A stretch of DNA of 64,000 bases from Vulcanimicrobiota bacterium (lineage in GTDB: Bacteria; Vulcanimicrobiota; Xenobia; Xenobiales; JADMJV01), in contig JAEXNA010000134.1 in NCBI GenBank assembly GCA_023447635.1, forward strand, positions 30,188 through 94,187, in the 5' to 3' direction. The notes under the pieces are model-generated. The model was not told the DNA's origin and ran no database searches. It was given only the letters and a program-made list of their open reading frames with translations. The translations under genes and the position numbers were made by a program. Shown piece by piece: positions 1 through 8,453 of the stretch (positions within the stretch are counted from its first letter, which is position 1; each line of letters starts with the position of its first letter).

Positions 1-1082
1 CGATGGGGCGCGCCGGTGCTCCCTACGCTACCGACACCTTGCTCAGTTTGGTCAAAGAGTATTCCCAGCACAGCCACCCCGGCGAATTGGATCAGCTGAT
101 GGCCTGTGGAGAGACGATCTCGTCGGTGCTGCTGGCTCACGTGCTTCGCAGCAACGGGCTGGCCAGTCGCGCTTTCGACGGGCGGCAGGCCGGGGTCAAG
201 ACCACCGACCAGCCGGGTAACGCCAGGATTCTAGAGATCGACACGCAGCGCCTGATGGGCTTCGTCGCTTCGGGCGGCGTGCCCGTGGTGACGGGTTTTC
301 AGGGAGTCGACTCTCTGGGCGACGTGACGACGCTGGGGCGGGGCGGTAGCGACACCTCGGCGGTGGCGCTGGGAGCGGCTCTGCGGGCTCACTTTGTCGA
401 GATCTATACCGACGTTGACGGAGTGATGACGGCCGACCCTCGGGTCTATTCCGAGGCCGAGATCCTGCAGCAGATCAACTTCGAAGAGATCGGCGAGTTG
501 GCCAGCGAAGGCGCCAAAGTGGTGCATCCTCGGGCCGTCGAGATGGCCGATGAGCACGGTGTGCCGGTCTGGGTCAAGAACACCATGAACGACCGTCCCG
601 GCACCTTCATGGCGCGCGCCGTACCCCGTCAGGCTTACGAGCGGGAAGGGGTGATCACGGGTATCGCCCACATGTTCGGGATGGTCCGCGTGGTCATGGA
701 GGCGGGCGAGCGAGGGGCGCAGGCCGACCTCTTGCAGCGTCTGGCTCACGAAGGGGTCAATCTCGACCTGATCACGATCTCGCCCAGTCGTCTGGTAGTC
801 ATCCTGGCTGGTGAGATGTTCCGTCGTAAGGGCGAACCGGTGCTGAAGTCGCTGGGCATCCCCTTCGAGGTCACCGAAAGCTGCGCCAAGATCACCCTGG
901 TCGGAGCCGGCATGCGCGGTACGCCCGGCGTCATGGCTCAGATCATGACGGCTTTGCATAAAGCCGACGTGACGATTTTGCACTCTTCGGACTCGAACAT
1001 CACCATCTCGCTGCTGGTCGAAGAACCTGCTGTTCCAACCGCCGTGCAGGCGCTGCATCAGCACTTCCTGTCCGCGAAATAG
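1..1082 (+). CDS. lysC: Aspartate kinase (5'-truncated by window edge)
   Basis: Phosphorylates aspartate, the first step to lysine, threonine and methionine. The visible 359 residues begin at MGRAGAPYATD, which aligns with about residue 42 of DapG-type aspartokinases, so roughly 40 N-terminal residues, including the KFGGTS nucleotide motif, lie outside the window. Family motifs seen: CGETISS, TTLGRGGSDTSAVALGAAL, and TDVDGVMTADPR. The C-terminal third holds two ACT-type regulatory segments (around VNLDLITISPS and ADVTILHSSDSNITIS), so allosteric feedback control is expected. The gene ends in TAG just before a strong hairpin terminator shared with the convergent gene. The true start cannot be judged here. 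Confidence 0.93.
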   Translation, partial: MGRAGAPYATDTLLSLVKEYSQHSHPGELDQLMACGETISSVLLAHVLRSNGLASRAFDGRQAGVKTTDQPGNARILEIDTQRLMGFVASGGVPVVTGFQGVDSLGDVTTLGRGGSDTSAVALGAALRAHFVEIYTDVDGVMTADPRVYSEAEILQQINFEEIGELASEGAKVVHPRAVEMADEHGVPVWVKNTMNDRPGTFMARAVPRQAYEREGVITGIAHMFGMVRVVMEAGERGAQADLLQRLAHEGVNLDLITISPSRLVVILAGEMFRRKGEPVLKSLGIPFEVTESCAKITLVGAGMRGTPGVMAQIMTALHKADVTILHSSDSNITISLLVEEPAVPTAVQALHQHFLSAK

Positions 1083-1098
1083 CGCGGTTCTCCTCGAA

Positions 1099-1135
1099 AA
1101 AAAGGCTCCAGCGATCGTCGCTGGAGCCTTTCTTA
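1099..1135. terminator. Bidirectional intrinsic terminator
   Basis: A perfect 14-bp stem (arms 1101-1114 and 1118-1131) with a 3-nt loop. It is preceded by an A-run and followed by TTTCTT. It lies between the convergent aspartokinase and acyl-CoA synthetase genes and can serve both. Confidence 0.85.
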
Positions 1136-1166
1136 GCTTCGGTCATGTTTTGGGGTTGGGTCGGAC

Positions 1167-3023
1167 TTAGCCGTAGATCCCGTCGATCGCCTCTTTGAAG
1201 TTAGCGTCCACGGCTCGCCTCTTGACCTTGAGTGTCGGCGTCAGTTCCCCGGTGGCCGCGCCCAGTTCCCGGGGCAGCACGGCGATCTTTTTCACCTGCT
1301 CGAAGTGGGAGAAGCGCTGGCAGGCCTTGCTCGTTTCGTCGGTTAGCAGTTGAAGCACCTTGGGGTCCTCGGCCATGGCGGCGGGGTCGCTGGACACCCC
1401 GTTCTCGGCGCACCAATTTTTGATCCCCTCGTACGACGGCACCACCAGGGCAGAGACAAAGTTGCGGTTGTCGCCGATCACCACGGCCTGCTCGATGTAG
1501 GGCGACTCTTTGATGGCTTGTTCGATCGGGGTGGGGGCCACGTTTTTGCCGTTCGAAAGCACCAAAAGCTCTTTCTTTCGATCGGTGATCTTCAGGTAGC
1601 CTTCCCGGTCGACGGTCCCGATGTCGCCGGTATGGAACCAGCCGGCGGGGTTGATCGCCTCTTCGGTCGCCTCCGGCTTGTTGAAATAGCCCAGCATGAT
1701 ATGAGGCCCCCGCGACAAGATCTCTCCGTCGGGGCCGATTTTGACCTCGACGTGCTCGATGGTCGTGCCGACCGTCCCGACTTTGGGGCGCTGGGGCGGA
1801 TTGATGGTGATGACCGGGCTCGTTTCGGTCAAGCCGTACCCCTCGATCAGGGTGAAGCCGGCCGAGAGGAAAAATTCGCACACGTCGGCTCGCAGCGGCG
1901 CGCCGCCCGAGGCAAACACCTTGATCCGACCGCCGGTGGCGGCGTGAATCTTCCCCAGCACCAGCTTTTGAGCCAGTTTGTACTCGAGATCCAGAGCGGT
2001 GGGAACGCGACCTTCCCAGCGCGCCGCCGCGTGACGTTTGCCGGTTTCCAGCGCCCACTGGAACAGGTGTTTGCGAGTGCGGCGAAGGTTGGGAGCGTTG
2101 TTGGCCTTGTGCACCACGGCGCCCATGATCTTCTCGTACAGGCGGGGTACACTGGCCACCAGTTGCGGCTTGACCTCGAGGATATCGTCGCGAACCGTCT
2201 CCATACTCTGAGCGTAGGCCACCGTGGCGCCCAGCGACAGAACCACGTAATACAGGGTGCGCTCGAAGACGTGGGAGAGCGGCAAGAAAGAAAGTTCGAT
2301 GTCGCCCTTCTCTACTCGGACCTGGGGCGCGACGGCGCGGGCGTTAGAGACAAAGTTGCCGTGCATCAGCATGGCGCCTTTAGGCTCGCCCGTCGTTCCC
2401 GAAGTGTAGACCAGCGAGCAGACGTCGGTGGTTTTCAGCGCCTTCGAGCGCGCTTCGATGGTGGCCGCGTTGGCCTGAGCCGAGGTTTGACCCAGGGCGC
2501 TGAACTCGCTCCAACTCCAGGCCGGGGTATCGCCGGCTTCGCCTTTGTCGAAGGGGCAAAGCGCGACCACACCTTCAAGGTGCGGCAGTTGGGCGCGGCA
2601 GCGCGAGAACATAGCCCAGTGGTCCGCGGTCTCTAGCACCAGCAGGCGGGCCCGACAGTCGTTGAGGATATAGACGAACGTTTCGTCCGACACGGTGGCG
2701 TAGAGCGGAACGTTGATCGCGCCCACCGACATGATGGCCAGGTCGCTGACCACCCATTCGGGTCGGTTGTTCGAAATCAGGGCTACGCGATCGGCAGCCT
2801 GCATGCCCCGCTCGAGCAGCGCCGAAGCCAACTCCAGCACCTGGCCGGCCACTTTGTTGTAGCTGTCGTAGACGTAGACGCCGTTGCGTTTGGCGCCCAG
2901 GAACGGCTCGTTGCCCGCCTTTTCTAGAGTGGCGGCGAAGAGGGCCGGGATGGTGGTGACGGTCTCTCCCTGCGCCCAGTCGCGCAGCGGTTTAGGGTCG
3001 TACGGGGTACGGAAGGGGTCCAT
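1167..3023 (-). CDS. Long-chain fatty-acid-CoA ligase (AMP-forming)
   Basis: A 618-residue ANL-superfamily enzyme that activates long-chain fatty acids to acyl-CoA through an acyl-adenylate. The phosphate-binding loop YTSGTTGEPKG is at residues 206-216, the adenine-binding motif GYGLTETSPVI at about 395-405, and the hinge/ATP motifs WFHTGDIG and ITDRKKELLVLSNGKN follow. Length and order match the FadD15/FAA1-like family rather than the 560-residue enterobacterial FadD. It starts with ATG at 3023 and ends 36 bp from the terminator shared with the upstream convergent gene. Chain-length preference cannot be read from the sequence. Confidence 0.93.
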   Translation of the reverse strand: MDPFRTPYDPKPLRDWAQGETVTTIPALFAATLEKAGNEPFLGAKRNGVYVYDSYNKVAGQVLELASALLERGMQAADRVALISNNRPEWVVSDLAIMSVGAINVPLYATVSDETFVYILNDCRARLLVLETADHWAMFSRCRAQLPHLEGVVALCPFDKGEAGDTPAWSWSEFSALGQTSAQANAATIEARSKALKTTDVCSLVYTSGTTGEPKGAMLMHGNFVSNARAVAPQVRVEKGDIELSFLPLSHVFERTLYYVVLSLGATVAYAQSMETVRDDILEVKPQLVASVPRLYEKIMGAVVHKANNAPNLRRTRKHLFQWALETGKRHAAARWEGRVPTALDLEYKLAQKLVLGKIHAATGGRIKVFASGGAPLRADVCEFFLSAGFTLIEGYGLTETSPVITINPPQRPKVGTVGTTIEHVEVKIGPDGEILSRGPHIMLGYFNKPEATEEAINPAGWFHTGDIGTVDREGYLKITDRKKELLVLSNGKNVAPTPIEQAIKESPYIEQAVVIGDNRNFVSALVVPSYEGIKNWCAENGVSSDPAAMAEDPKVLQLLTDETSKACQRFSHFEQVKKIAVLPRELGAATGELTPTLKVKRRAVDANFKEAIDGIYG

Positions 3024-3040
3024 CGAGGGCCCTCGCTTTC

Positions 3041-3826
3041 TTAGATCTTTTGATAGCGGAACTGCAGCGAGCCGAAGACCAGCTCGTCGCCGTCGTTGAG
3101 AGGGGCCTGCATGCCGGCACGCAGCGGCTGGCCGTTGTGGCGGGAGCCGTTCGAGCTGCCCAGGTCTTCGACGTAGACCGAGCTGTCGTCTTTACCGATC
3201 CGGGCGTGGCGTCGCGAGACCGAGCCCGAGGTATCGGCCGCCGAGAGATCGACCACGGGGTTGATCCCTTCGCTGGGCGAGGCTCGCCCTACCAGGTTGT
3301 CGTCGTAGCGCAGGGGGAACTCTTGTCCGTTGCTCATCACCAGGCGCCCAAACGGCAGCGGCTCGCGGCGTCGGGGCGGTTCCGGGGTGGCAGGAGGAGC
3401 CGGTTGGGAAGGGGCCGGCCGAGGAGGCGCTGGGCGCTGGGGGGCAGGCGGCTGGGCCATCGGCTGGGGAGCAGGGGGAGGGGAAGAGGGCGCCACGGGG
3501 GGAGGCCCAGGGTGGGCTGTGGGAGGCGTATTTCTTCCGGCCGGCATGGGGCGGGGAGCGGCGGTCGGACGGGGAGGCGGACTGTAGCCGCCACCGTAGC
3601 CCGAGGAAGGCGGGGTCGGGCCGCCGCCGTAGCCGCCGCCGTAGGAGGGGGCCCCACCGTACGAGCCGTGACCGTAAGGCGGGACCGGCGTCGGGATCGG
3701 GTTGGCAGCAGCGCGGGCCGCAGCCTTCAAGTCCAGGCCGCACTTTTCGCAAAAATTGGCGCCGTGGAGATTCTCATACTTGCACTTGGGGCAGGTCATC
3801 CTAACGGTTTCCGGACCGGATCCCAT
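3041..3826 (-). CDS. Zinc-ribbon / FHA-domain protein
   Basis: 261 residues. The N-terminus carries a two-pair zinc ribbon (CPKC at 12-15, CEKC near 27-30). A low-complexity Gly/Tyr/Pro/Ala linker of about 130 residues follows, then a C-terminal FHA domain (about 175-258) with the landmarks VGRASPS, SRRHARI and EDLGSSNGSRHNG. FHA domains bind phosphothreonine peptides, so this is probably a phospho-signal reader. The start is uncertain: ATG 3826 has AAGGAG only 2 nt upstream, while ATG 3799 gives the more typical MTCPKC beginning but has no clear ribosome site. No kinase is visible nearby. Confidence 0.85.
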   Translation of the reverse strand: MGSGPETVRMTCPKCKYENLHGANFCEKCGLDLKAAARAAANPIPTPVPPYGHGSYGGAPSYGGGYGGGPTPPSSGYGGGYSPPPRPTAAPRPMPAGRNTPPTAHPGPPPVAPSSPPPAPQPMAQPPAPQRPAPPRPAPSQPAPPATPEPPRRREPLPFGRLVMSNGQEFPLRYDDNLVGRASPSEGINPVVDLSAADTSGSVSRRHARIGKDDSSVYVEDLGSSNGSRHNGQPLRAGMQAPLNDGDELVFGSLQFRYQKI

Positions 3827-3938
3827 TGCTCCTTTTCCCGCTCTGTTCCGCGCTGTGGCAAACGGTTTGGCAGAGAGGGATCAGAGCATCAAGAGGAAAA
3901 ACCCCGCGAGAAATTTCTTCAAAAGGGGAACAGCGATT

Positions 3939-6143
3939 ATGGGTTGGAGCAAAGGATGGCGCGTCTGGGCGCGCCGCAGTTCGGTGGTGGTGTGCGGCTG
4001 GGCCTTGTTCGCCTTGCCTGCTGTCGCTCAGCCGGCCGCTCCCCAGGCGCCTCTGAAAAGCGACATCGCGTTGCGTCTTCTGCCGGTCAAGAGCGAGCAC
4101 GCGCTGAGCCCCGAGGTGATGAAGGAGCAGCCGCTGTTCCGAGTGATCAGCGAAGGCGCCGCGACCTACTTCGGCTTCGACATGGTCGACGGTCTGGGTC
4201 AGGCCTTCGACGGCACGGTGGTGGCCTCGATTCTGTCCAATCCGGGCGGCGGTTCCTCCCTGTTCGAGTTTTTCAAAGACGATGAACTCAGGGGCGAGCG
4301 CGAATCGCTGGTGGTCGATATGCGCGGCCTGGCCAGCGACCTGGAATCTTACAAGACCGAGAACGACGCCTATCCCGAAGACTACCGCAAGTTCATCGAC
4401 GAGTACCGCTACTACGAGCCCTACATGCCCGAGGGGGTCAGCTACGACTATCAGCGGACGGAAGGCGGGAAGGGGTTCCGCCTGGTGGTCAAGTTCGGCG
4501 CTCCCAGTCGTCTGGGCGAACTGGGTCCGGCTCCGATCTTTACCCAGGACGGCGGCGAAGAGAACGCGACCGCCAGTAAACCGCGCAAGCCGGTGAACTT
4601 CGTGCTCGGCGCCAAAGTCGCCGATGTCGAACTGGCCAAACAGATCGCCGGGAAGCTGATCGGAGAGTCGAAGGACGGATTCTGGGTCAGCGACGATCAG
4701 CCGCCGCTGATCGCCACCCTGCGCGGCCCCTGGCTTGTCGTTTCCGACAATAAGGCCAATCTTGGACCGTTTCTGAAATCGCTCAACGGCGAGGCGCCCA
4801 CCCTGGCCAAGAACCCCGGCTACCAGACGGTGGCTCGCAATATCAACATGAACGCCCCGTTCACCCTGTTCGTGGACCTGCCGCATCTGCTCGAGACGGC
4901 CGGCCTGGCGGAAACCGCCGAAGAGAAGCGCCTGCTCAAGATCATCGGCCCGATGGGCTATGCCCTGACTCCGACCAAGCGTTATGAGATGCGGATGGAA
5001 GCGTTCACGGCGATGCGACCGCCCCAGGGCAGCGAACTGGCGAAGCTGTTCAACGAGAGCGGCAAGGCTCGGACCGAATCCGAGCTGGTCGCCTCGAACA
5101 TCCCCTGGGACGTCAGCAACGCCTTCGCTTTCGACTATCAGCGCTGTAAGGCGCTGCTTAACGCCACGGTCGCCCTTTCCGCCGAGGCGCGGGAGTCGAT
5201 GGGGCTGGTCGAAGACGTGTGGGCCGGCTTCCTGGGTCTGGACGCCGAAGCCGGGTTCGACCGCCTGGTCGACGGCTGGGTGGTGCTGAGTTTCGAGCGT
5301 CTGGACATCTTCGTCAACGCTTTCGAAGAGTTCGCCGAGGCGATGACCAACTTCCCTTCCGACATCCCCGATGACGTCGAAGAGACGGGCGGTCCCCTTT
5401 CCGAAGAGCAGGAGGTGACGGTCCAGGTCGATACGGTGTCGACCGACGGCGCCGAAGAGACGACCGAGACCACGGTCACGGTCGAGGAAGAGGTCGACGG
5501 TGATGCCGAGGCGACGGTGGTCGTCGAAGAAGTCGTCACCTCGAGCGAGACGCCCATAGAAGAGTCGGCCACCGAAGCTGCGCCGGTCGATACCGAAGAG
5601 ACGACGGTCGAGGAAGAGGTCATCGAGGTCGATAAGGCCCCCGCGAAGCCGCCTCGACTCCCCTTCACGGTAGCCTTCAAGGTCGGTAACGAGCAGACTC
5701 GTTCCGTGCTGCTGGAAGCGCTGGCCGGCCAGCTCGGCGAAGCGCCGACCACCCAGCAAGTTTACGGAGTCGACGTCACCGGCCGACAGGATGGGCTGTT
5801 GTCGTACGCCCTTCGCGACGACTGGTTCTACGTCTCTGGCGGCAAAACTCAGCGCCTCCTGCGCAATCTGCTGGCCGCCGCCACGGGCAACAAGGAAAAC
5901 CTGACCTCGCTGGACACCTGGTCGCGCTTCAAGACCGGCCAGAAGGGCCAGGTCCTGGCCATCGGACACCAGAAGGTCGACGCTTTCTACTCCGTGGTCA
6001 AAGGCTTCTTGCTCTTCCTCGGCCCCGACTTCCGGCCCCTGGCGACCGAGATGGGAGGCCTGCGCGACTCGCACAGCGCGGTCTTCCTGGTGCCCGATGG
6101 GGTCCGAGCCGTGGGCGATATTCTGCAGGGCGACGGGAAGTAG
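3939..6143 (+). CDS. Exported DUF3352-like protein with acidic insert
   Basis: A 734-residue protein of unknown function. ATG 3939 (preceded by AAAAGGGGA) gives a signal peptide: basic MGWSKGWRVWARR, a hydrophobic core, then a cut near PAVAQPA. The overall pattern (PPLIATLRGPWLVVSDN, later TVARNINMNAPFTLFVDLPH) resembles DUF3352. Residues about 120-160 contain LASDLESYKTENDAYPEDY, similar to the helix-plus-YP element of pseudopilins. Residues about 485-565 are a Glu/Thr/Val-rich acidic spacer. It is followed 9 bp later by a HAD phosphatase, possibly cotranscribed. Role unknown; it probably acts outside the cytoplasmic membrane. Confidence 0.75.
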   Translation: MGWSKGWRVWARRSSVVVCGWALFALPAVAQPAAPQAPLKSDIALRLLPVKSEHALSPEVMKEQPLFRVISEGAATYFGFDMVDGLGQAFDGTVVASILSNPGGGSSLFEFFKDDELRGERESLVVDMRGLASDLESYKTENDAYPEDYRKFIDEYRYYEPYMPEGVSYDYQRTEGGKGFRLVVKFGAPSRLGELGPAPIFTQDGGEENATASKPRKPVNFVLGAKVADVELAKQIAGKLIGESKDGFWVSDDQPPLIATLRGPWLVVSDNKANLGPFLKSLNGEAPTLAKNPGYQTVARNINMNAPFTLFVDLPHLLETAGLAETAEEKRLLKIIGPMGYALTPTKRYEMRMEAFTAMRPPQGSELAKLFNESGKARTESELVASNIPWDVSNAFAFDYQRCKALLNATVALSAEARESMGLVEDVWAGFLGLDAEAGFDRLVDGWVVLSFERLDIFVNAFEEFAEAMTNFPSDIPDDVEETGGPLSEEQEVTVQVDTVSTDGAEETTETTVTVEEEVDGDAEATVVVEEVVTSSETPIEESATEAAPVDTEETTVEEEVIEVDKAPAKPPRLPFTVAFKVGNEQTRSVLLEALAGQLGEAPTTQQVYGVDVTGRQDGLLSYALRDDWFYVSGGKTQRLLRNLLAAATGNKENLTSLDTWSRFKTGQKGQVLAIGHQKVDAFYSVVKGFLLFLGPDFRPLATEMGGLRDSHSAVFLVPDGVRAVGDILQGDGK

Positions 6144-6152
6144 GACGGTTCG

Positions 6153-6827
6153 ATGAGCGATTCCAGACCGTTAGTCGTCTTTGACCTCGATGGGGTTCTG
6201 ATCGATTCCGCCGAAGCCAACGTCCAGGCGTTTCGCTTCGGTCTCGAGCAGGTCGGCGTGGTGGGGTCAGACCGCGAGGCGATCCTCTCACTGGTTGGCC
6301 TGCCCGCGCTGGAGATGCTCCGTCGTCTGGGCTGCCCTCAGGAGGCGGTCGGCGAGGTGTTCGACCAGCACGTGCGCCCGTTCTACATCGAGAATCTTCC
6401 CACCCTGGCCAGAGCCTATCCCGGCTCGGACCGGGTTCTCGAAGGGTTGCGCGAGTCGGGTTTTCGGATCGCCTCCTGCACCTCGGGCGACCGCCAGACG
6501 CAGACCGCCGCCCTACAGGCGATCGGTCTATGGGATTTCATCGAAGAGATGCAGACGCCGGACGACAGCGCTTTTGGCAAGCCGGATCCGCGATATATGC
6601 AAGAGTTGCTGGCCAAGTTCCCCGGCCACGGCCGGTTGTTCCATGTCGAAGATTCCGAAGTGGGGATCCAGATGGGGCGCGACTGCGGAGCGGTGACGTT
6701 CTACGCCTCTTACGGCAACGGGACGCTGAGCGGCGATATCACGCCCGACCATATTCTGGAGAGCATCGAAGAGCTGCCCATGGCGATCCTGCGGGCCAAC
6801 GCCAGCGCCTCGTCCCCGGCCAGATAG
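6153..6827 (+). CDS. HAD-superfamily phosphatase (phosphoglycolate phosphatase-like)
   Basis: A 224-residue haloacid-dehalogenase-fold hydrolase. Motif I is FDLDGVLIDS (nucleophile Asp and acid/base Asp), motif II is around SCTSGD, motif III is the Lys of FGKPDP, and motif IV is HVEDSEVGIQMG. A helical cap lies between motifs I and II, as in beta-phosphoglucomutase and Gph-like members. The substrate cannot be assigned; phosphoglycolate or a small sugar phosphate is likely. It lies 9 bp after the exported DUF3352-like gene. Confidence 0.88.
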   Translation: MSDSRPLVVFDLDGVLIDSAEANVQAFRFGLEQVGVVGSDREAILSLVGLPALEMLRRLGCPQEAVGEVFDQHVRPFYIENLPTLARAYPGSDRVLEGLRESGFRIASCTSGDRQTQTAALQAIGLWDFIEEMQTPDDSAFGKPDPRYMQELLAKFPGHGRLFHVEDSEVGIQMGRDCGAVTFYASYGNGTLSGDITPDHILESIEELPMAILRANASASSPAR

Positions 6828-6846
6828 CGGCTTATCGGGTCTTCCG

Positions 6847-7842
6847 TTAGGCCTTGCGTTTGCGGCAGCCGACGGCGGAGGCCAACTCTTTGGCGTCGAG
6901 ATCGGCCGAGCAAGCGGTGATCGTCCAGCCGTCCTTTTCCCAGGCCAGCACGGGGAACTGATCGCCGGCAAGTTCCCGGGCCGGAGCTTCGACCGAGGCA
7001 GCGTCGGCCACGCTGGCGCTAGGAAGAAAATGGACCGAGATGGTCTTACCGTCTTTGAGGTAGACGTTGTGGACCATCGGACCGCCGCCCGGCGCGTGGC
7101 ACATCTGCGAGGCTACCAGGTTCCACCCCTCGGCAATTCGAGTGCTAGGCAGGGGACCAAAGCTGGAACTGTTGTAAGGGGCGCAGTGCTTGGCGCCTTC
7201 TTTTTTGAGCGTGCTGCAGCAGCGTTTATGATCTTTGCGAACCGATTCCGCGAGCGCCTTTTCGGCCCCGCCAAGGAAGGTGCCGAAGACCAGCGCGACC
7301 GTCGCGGCAAGCGACGCAGCGGCAACAGCGGCGCGTTTCCAGCGGGAGGAGGAGGGGAGGGAGACCACCTTCGATCGGGAGGGAGCCGCCGTCGCCGGCG
7401 AAGCGCCGCGCGCTGCCTCCTTAACCGCTTCCTCGACCCGCCGCCGACATTCGGGCGGCGCGACGATCGCCTGCTGGCAGTCGCGCACGGAGTCTCTCAA
7501 GCCCTGCAGGTAACGGCCTTTCGAGCAGTCTTCGTCGCCCAGATGAAGCGAGCGTTCGCTGCGCAGATCGCGCCCCGCCTCCCGGCCCACCGCGCCTTCG
7601 ACCCGAGCCACCAGGGCGCTATCCGGAGCCGCATCCTGGCTGTGAGCGACGGCCCGCGCCGTGGCCGATTCGAAGCGGGCTAACTCGTCTTCGGCTAGAC
7701 CGCTGGGCGGCAGTTCAGCGCCGGCCTTCAGCGCCTCGAGCAATCGCCCTCGTAGCGCCTCTCCGGCACGGGTGGACTGCAAAGACGCCTTGACGGCGCT
7801 CTGTAGCGACTGTTCGAACTGCTCCTGACTATGCTGGCTCAT
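6847..7842 (-). CDS. Single-pass membrane protein, possible anti-sigma-like
   Basis: 331 residues. An N-terminal cytoplasmic half of about 165 residues has several Cys (DEDCSKGRYL, DCQQAIVAPPECRRR). One transmembrane helix follows (about 172-192, AAVAAASLAATVALVFGTFL), then an extracytoplasmic domain beginning KDHKRCCSTLKKEG. The arrangement, and the Cys-rich segment just after the membrane helix, recall zinc-finger anti-sigma proteins and their C-terminal sensor domains, but no classic HxxxCxxC is present and no adjacent ECF sigma gene is seen. Anti-sigma function is therefore only a possibility. Downstream on the same strand it follows the thioredoxin-fold lipoprotein gene, with a 65-bp gap. 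Confidence 0.6.
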   Translation of the reverse strand: MSQHSQEQFEQSLQSAVKASLQSTRAGEALRGRLLEALKAGAELPPSGLAEDELARFESATARAVAHSQDAAPDSALVARVEGAVGREAGRDLRSERSLHLGDEDCSKGRYLQGLRDSVRDCQQAIVAPPECRRRVEEAVKEAARGASPATAAPSRSKVVSLPSSSRWKRAAVAAASLAATVALVFGTFLGGAEKALAESVRKDHKRCCSTLKKEGAKHCAPYNSSSFGPLPSTRIAEGWNLVASQMCHAPGGGPMVHNVYLKDGKTISVHFLPSASVADAASVEAPARELAGDQFPVLAWEKDGWTITACSADLDAKELASAVGCRKRKA

Positions 7843-7907
7843 GGGTCATCTCGGAAATGGTCTCTGGGGACGACCGGGGAAAGCTCGGTCAGTACTGGCA
7901 ACCAGGG

Positions 7908-8453
7908 CTACCTGGCGGAGTTCCCGCCTCGGCCGGGCAAATATTGGGAAATCGCGGTGGACATCTCTTCGGTCGAGTAGTGCCCTTCCCATCGTTCCAC
8001 GATCTGTCCCTCTTTGTCGACTAAGACCGCAGTCGGGATACTTTTCAGGCTGAACTTGTCGTAGGCCGAATCGACCCCTACGGCGACGGCGTACGGGGTT
8101 TTGTTGATAGCCAGGAAGGCGCGCAGGTCGGCCGGCTCTTCCTGATAGGACACGGCGATGATACGCAGCCCGCGGGGCGAATAGCGCTCGTGCAGTTCGG
8201 CCAGGCGGCCCAGCAGCACCTTGACGTTACTGTCCCAGGTCTTGGACCAGAACACGACCAGGGTGATATCGCCGTTGGGGTTCTCTTTCGGCTTCAGGCT
8301 GACCGGACTGCCGTCGACGGCGGTCAGGTTAAAGCCGGGCGAGGCCTGCCCTTTGCCGGACTTCGGGCTGGGCGTGGAGGTAGCGCTACCTCCGCCGTTA
8401 CAGCCGGACAGGCTGAGCAGGCCAAAGAGCAGGCAGACGAACAGAAATCTCAT
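7908..8453 (-). CDS. TlpA/AhpC-like thioredoxin-fold lipoprotein lacking CXXC
   Basis: 181 residues with a lipoprotein signal (MRFLFVCLLFGLLSLSGC; lipobox LSGC, lipidated Cys near residue 18). The rest has the TlpA-type layout: TLVVFWSKTWDSNVKVLLGR (strand then active-site helix), RGLRIIAVSYQEE, and SIPTAVLVDKEGQIV with the conserved cis-Pro. The redox motif normally directly after the VVFWS/W strand is missing: the segment reads SKTWDSN with no Cys, so it is unlikely to be a thiol reductase. AAGGAG lies about 9 nt before ATG. Its ATG is in the upstream rqcH region: the rqcH stop overlaps it by 4 nt (8450-8453), so the two are translationally coupled. Confidence 0.83.
   Translation of the reverse strand: MRFLFVCLLFGLLSLSGCNGGGSATSTPSPKSGKGQASPGFNLTAVDGSPVSLKPKENPNGDITLVVFWSKTWDSNVKVLLGRLAELHERYSPRGLRIIAVSYQEEPADLRAFLAINKTPYAVAVGVDSAYDKFSLKSIPTAVLVDKEGQIVERWEGHYSTEEMSTAISQYLPGRGGNSAR

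Noticed and set aside
5400..5640. Low-complexity DNA repeat
   Set aside because: It is the coding sequence of an acidic Glu/Thr/Val spacer within the DUF3352-like protein, not a nucleotide repeat.
3801..6074. A 757-codon open frame antisense to the DUF3352-like gene
   Set aside because: Its translation is rich in Arg, Gly, His and Asp with no family motifs; the opposite strand has a signal peptide and a recognisable domain. It is a codon-bias shadow.
6847..7842. Definite ECF anti-sigma factor
   Set aside because: No HxxxCxxC zinc motif and no ECF sigma gene adjacent, so only a tentative resemblance is recorded.
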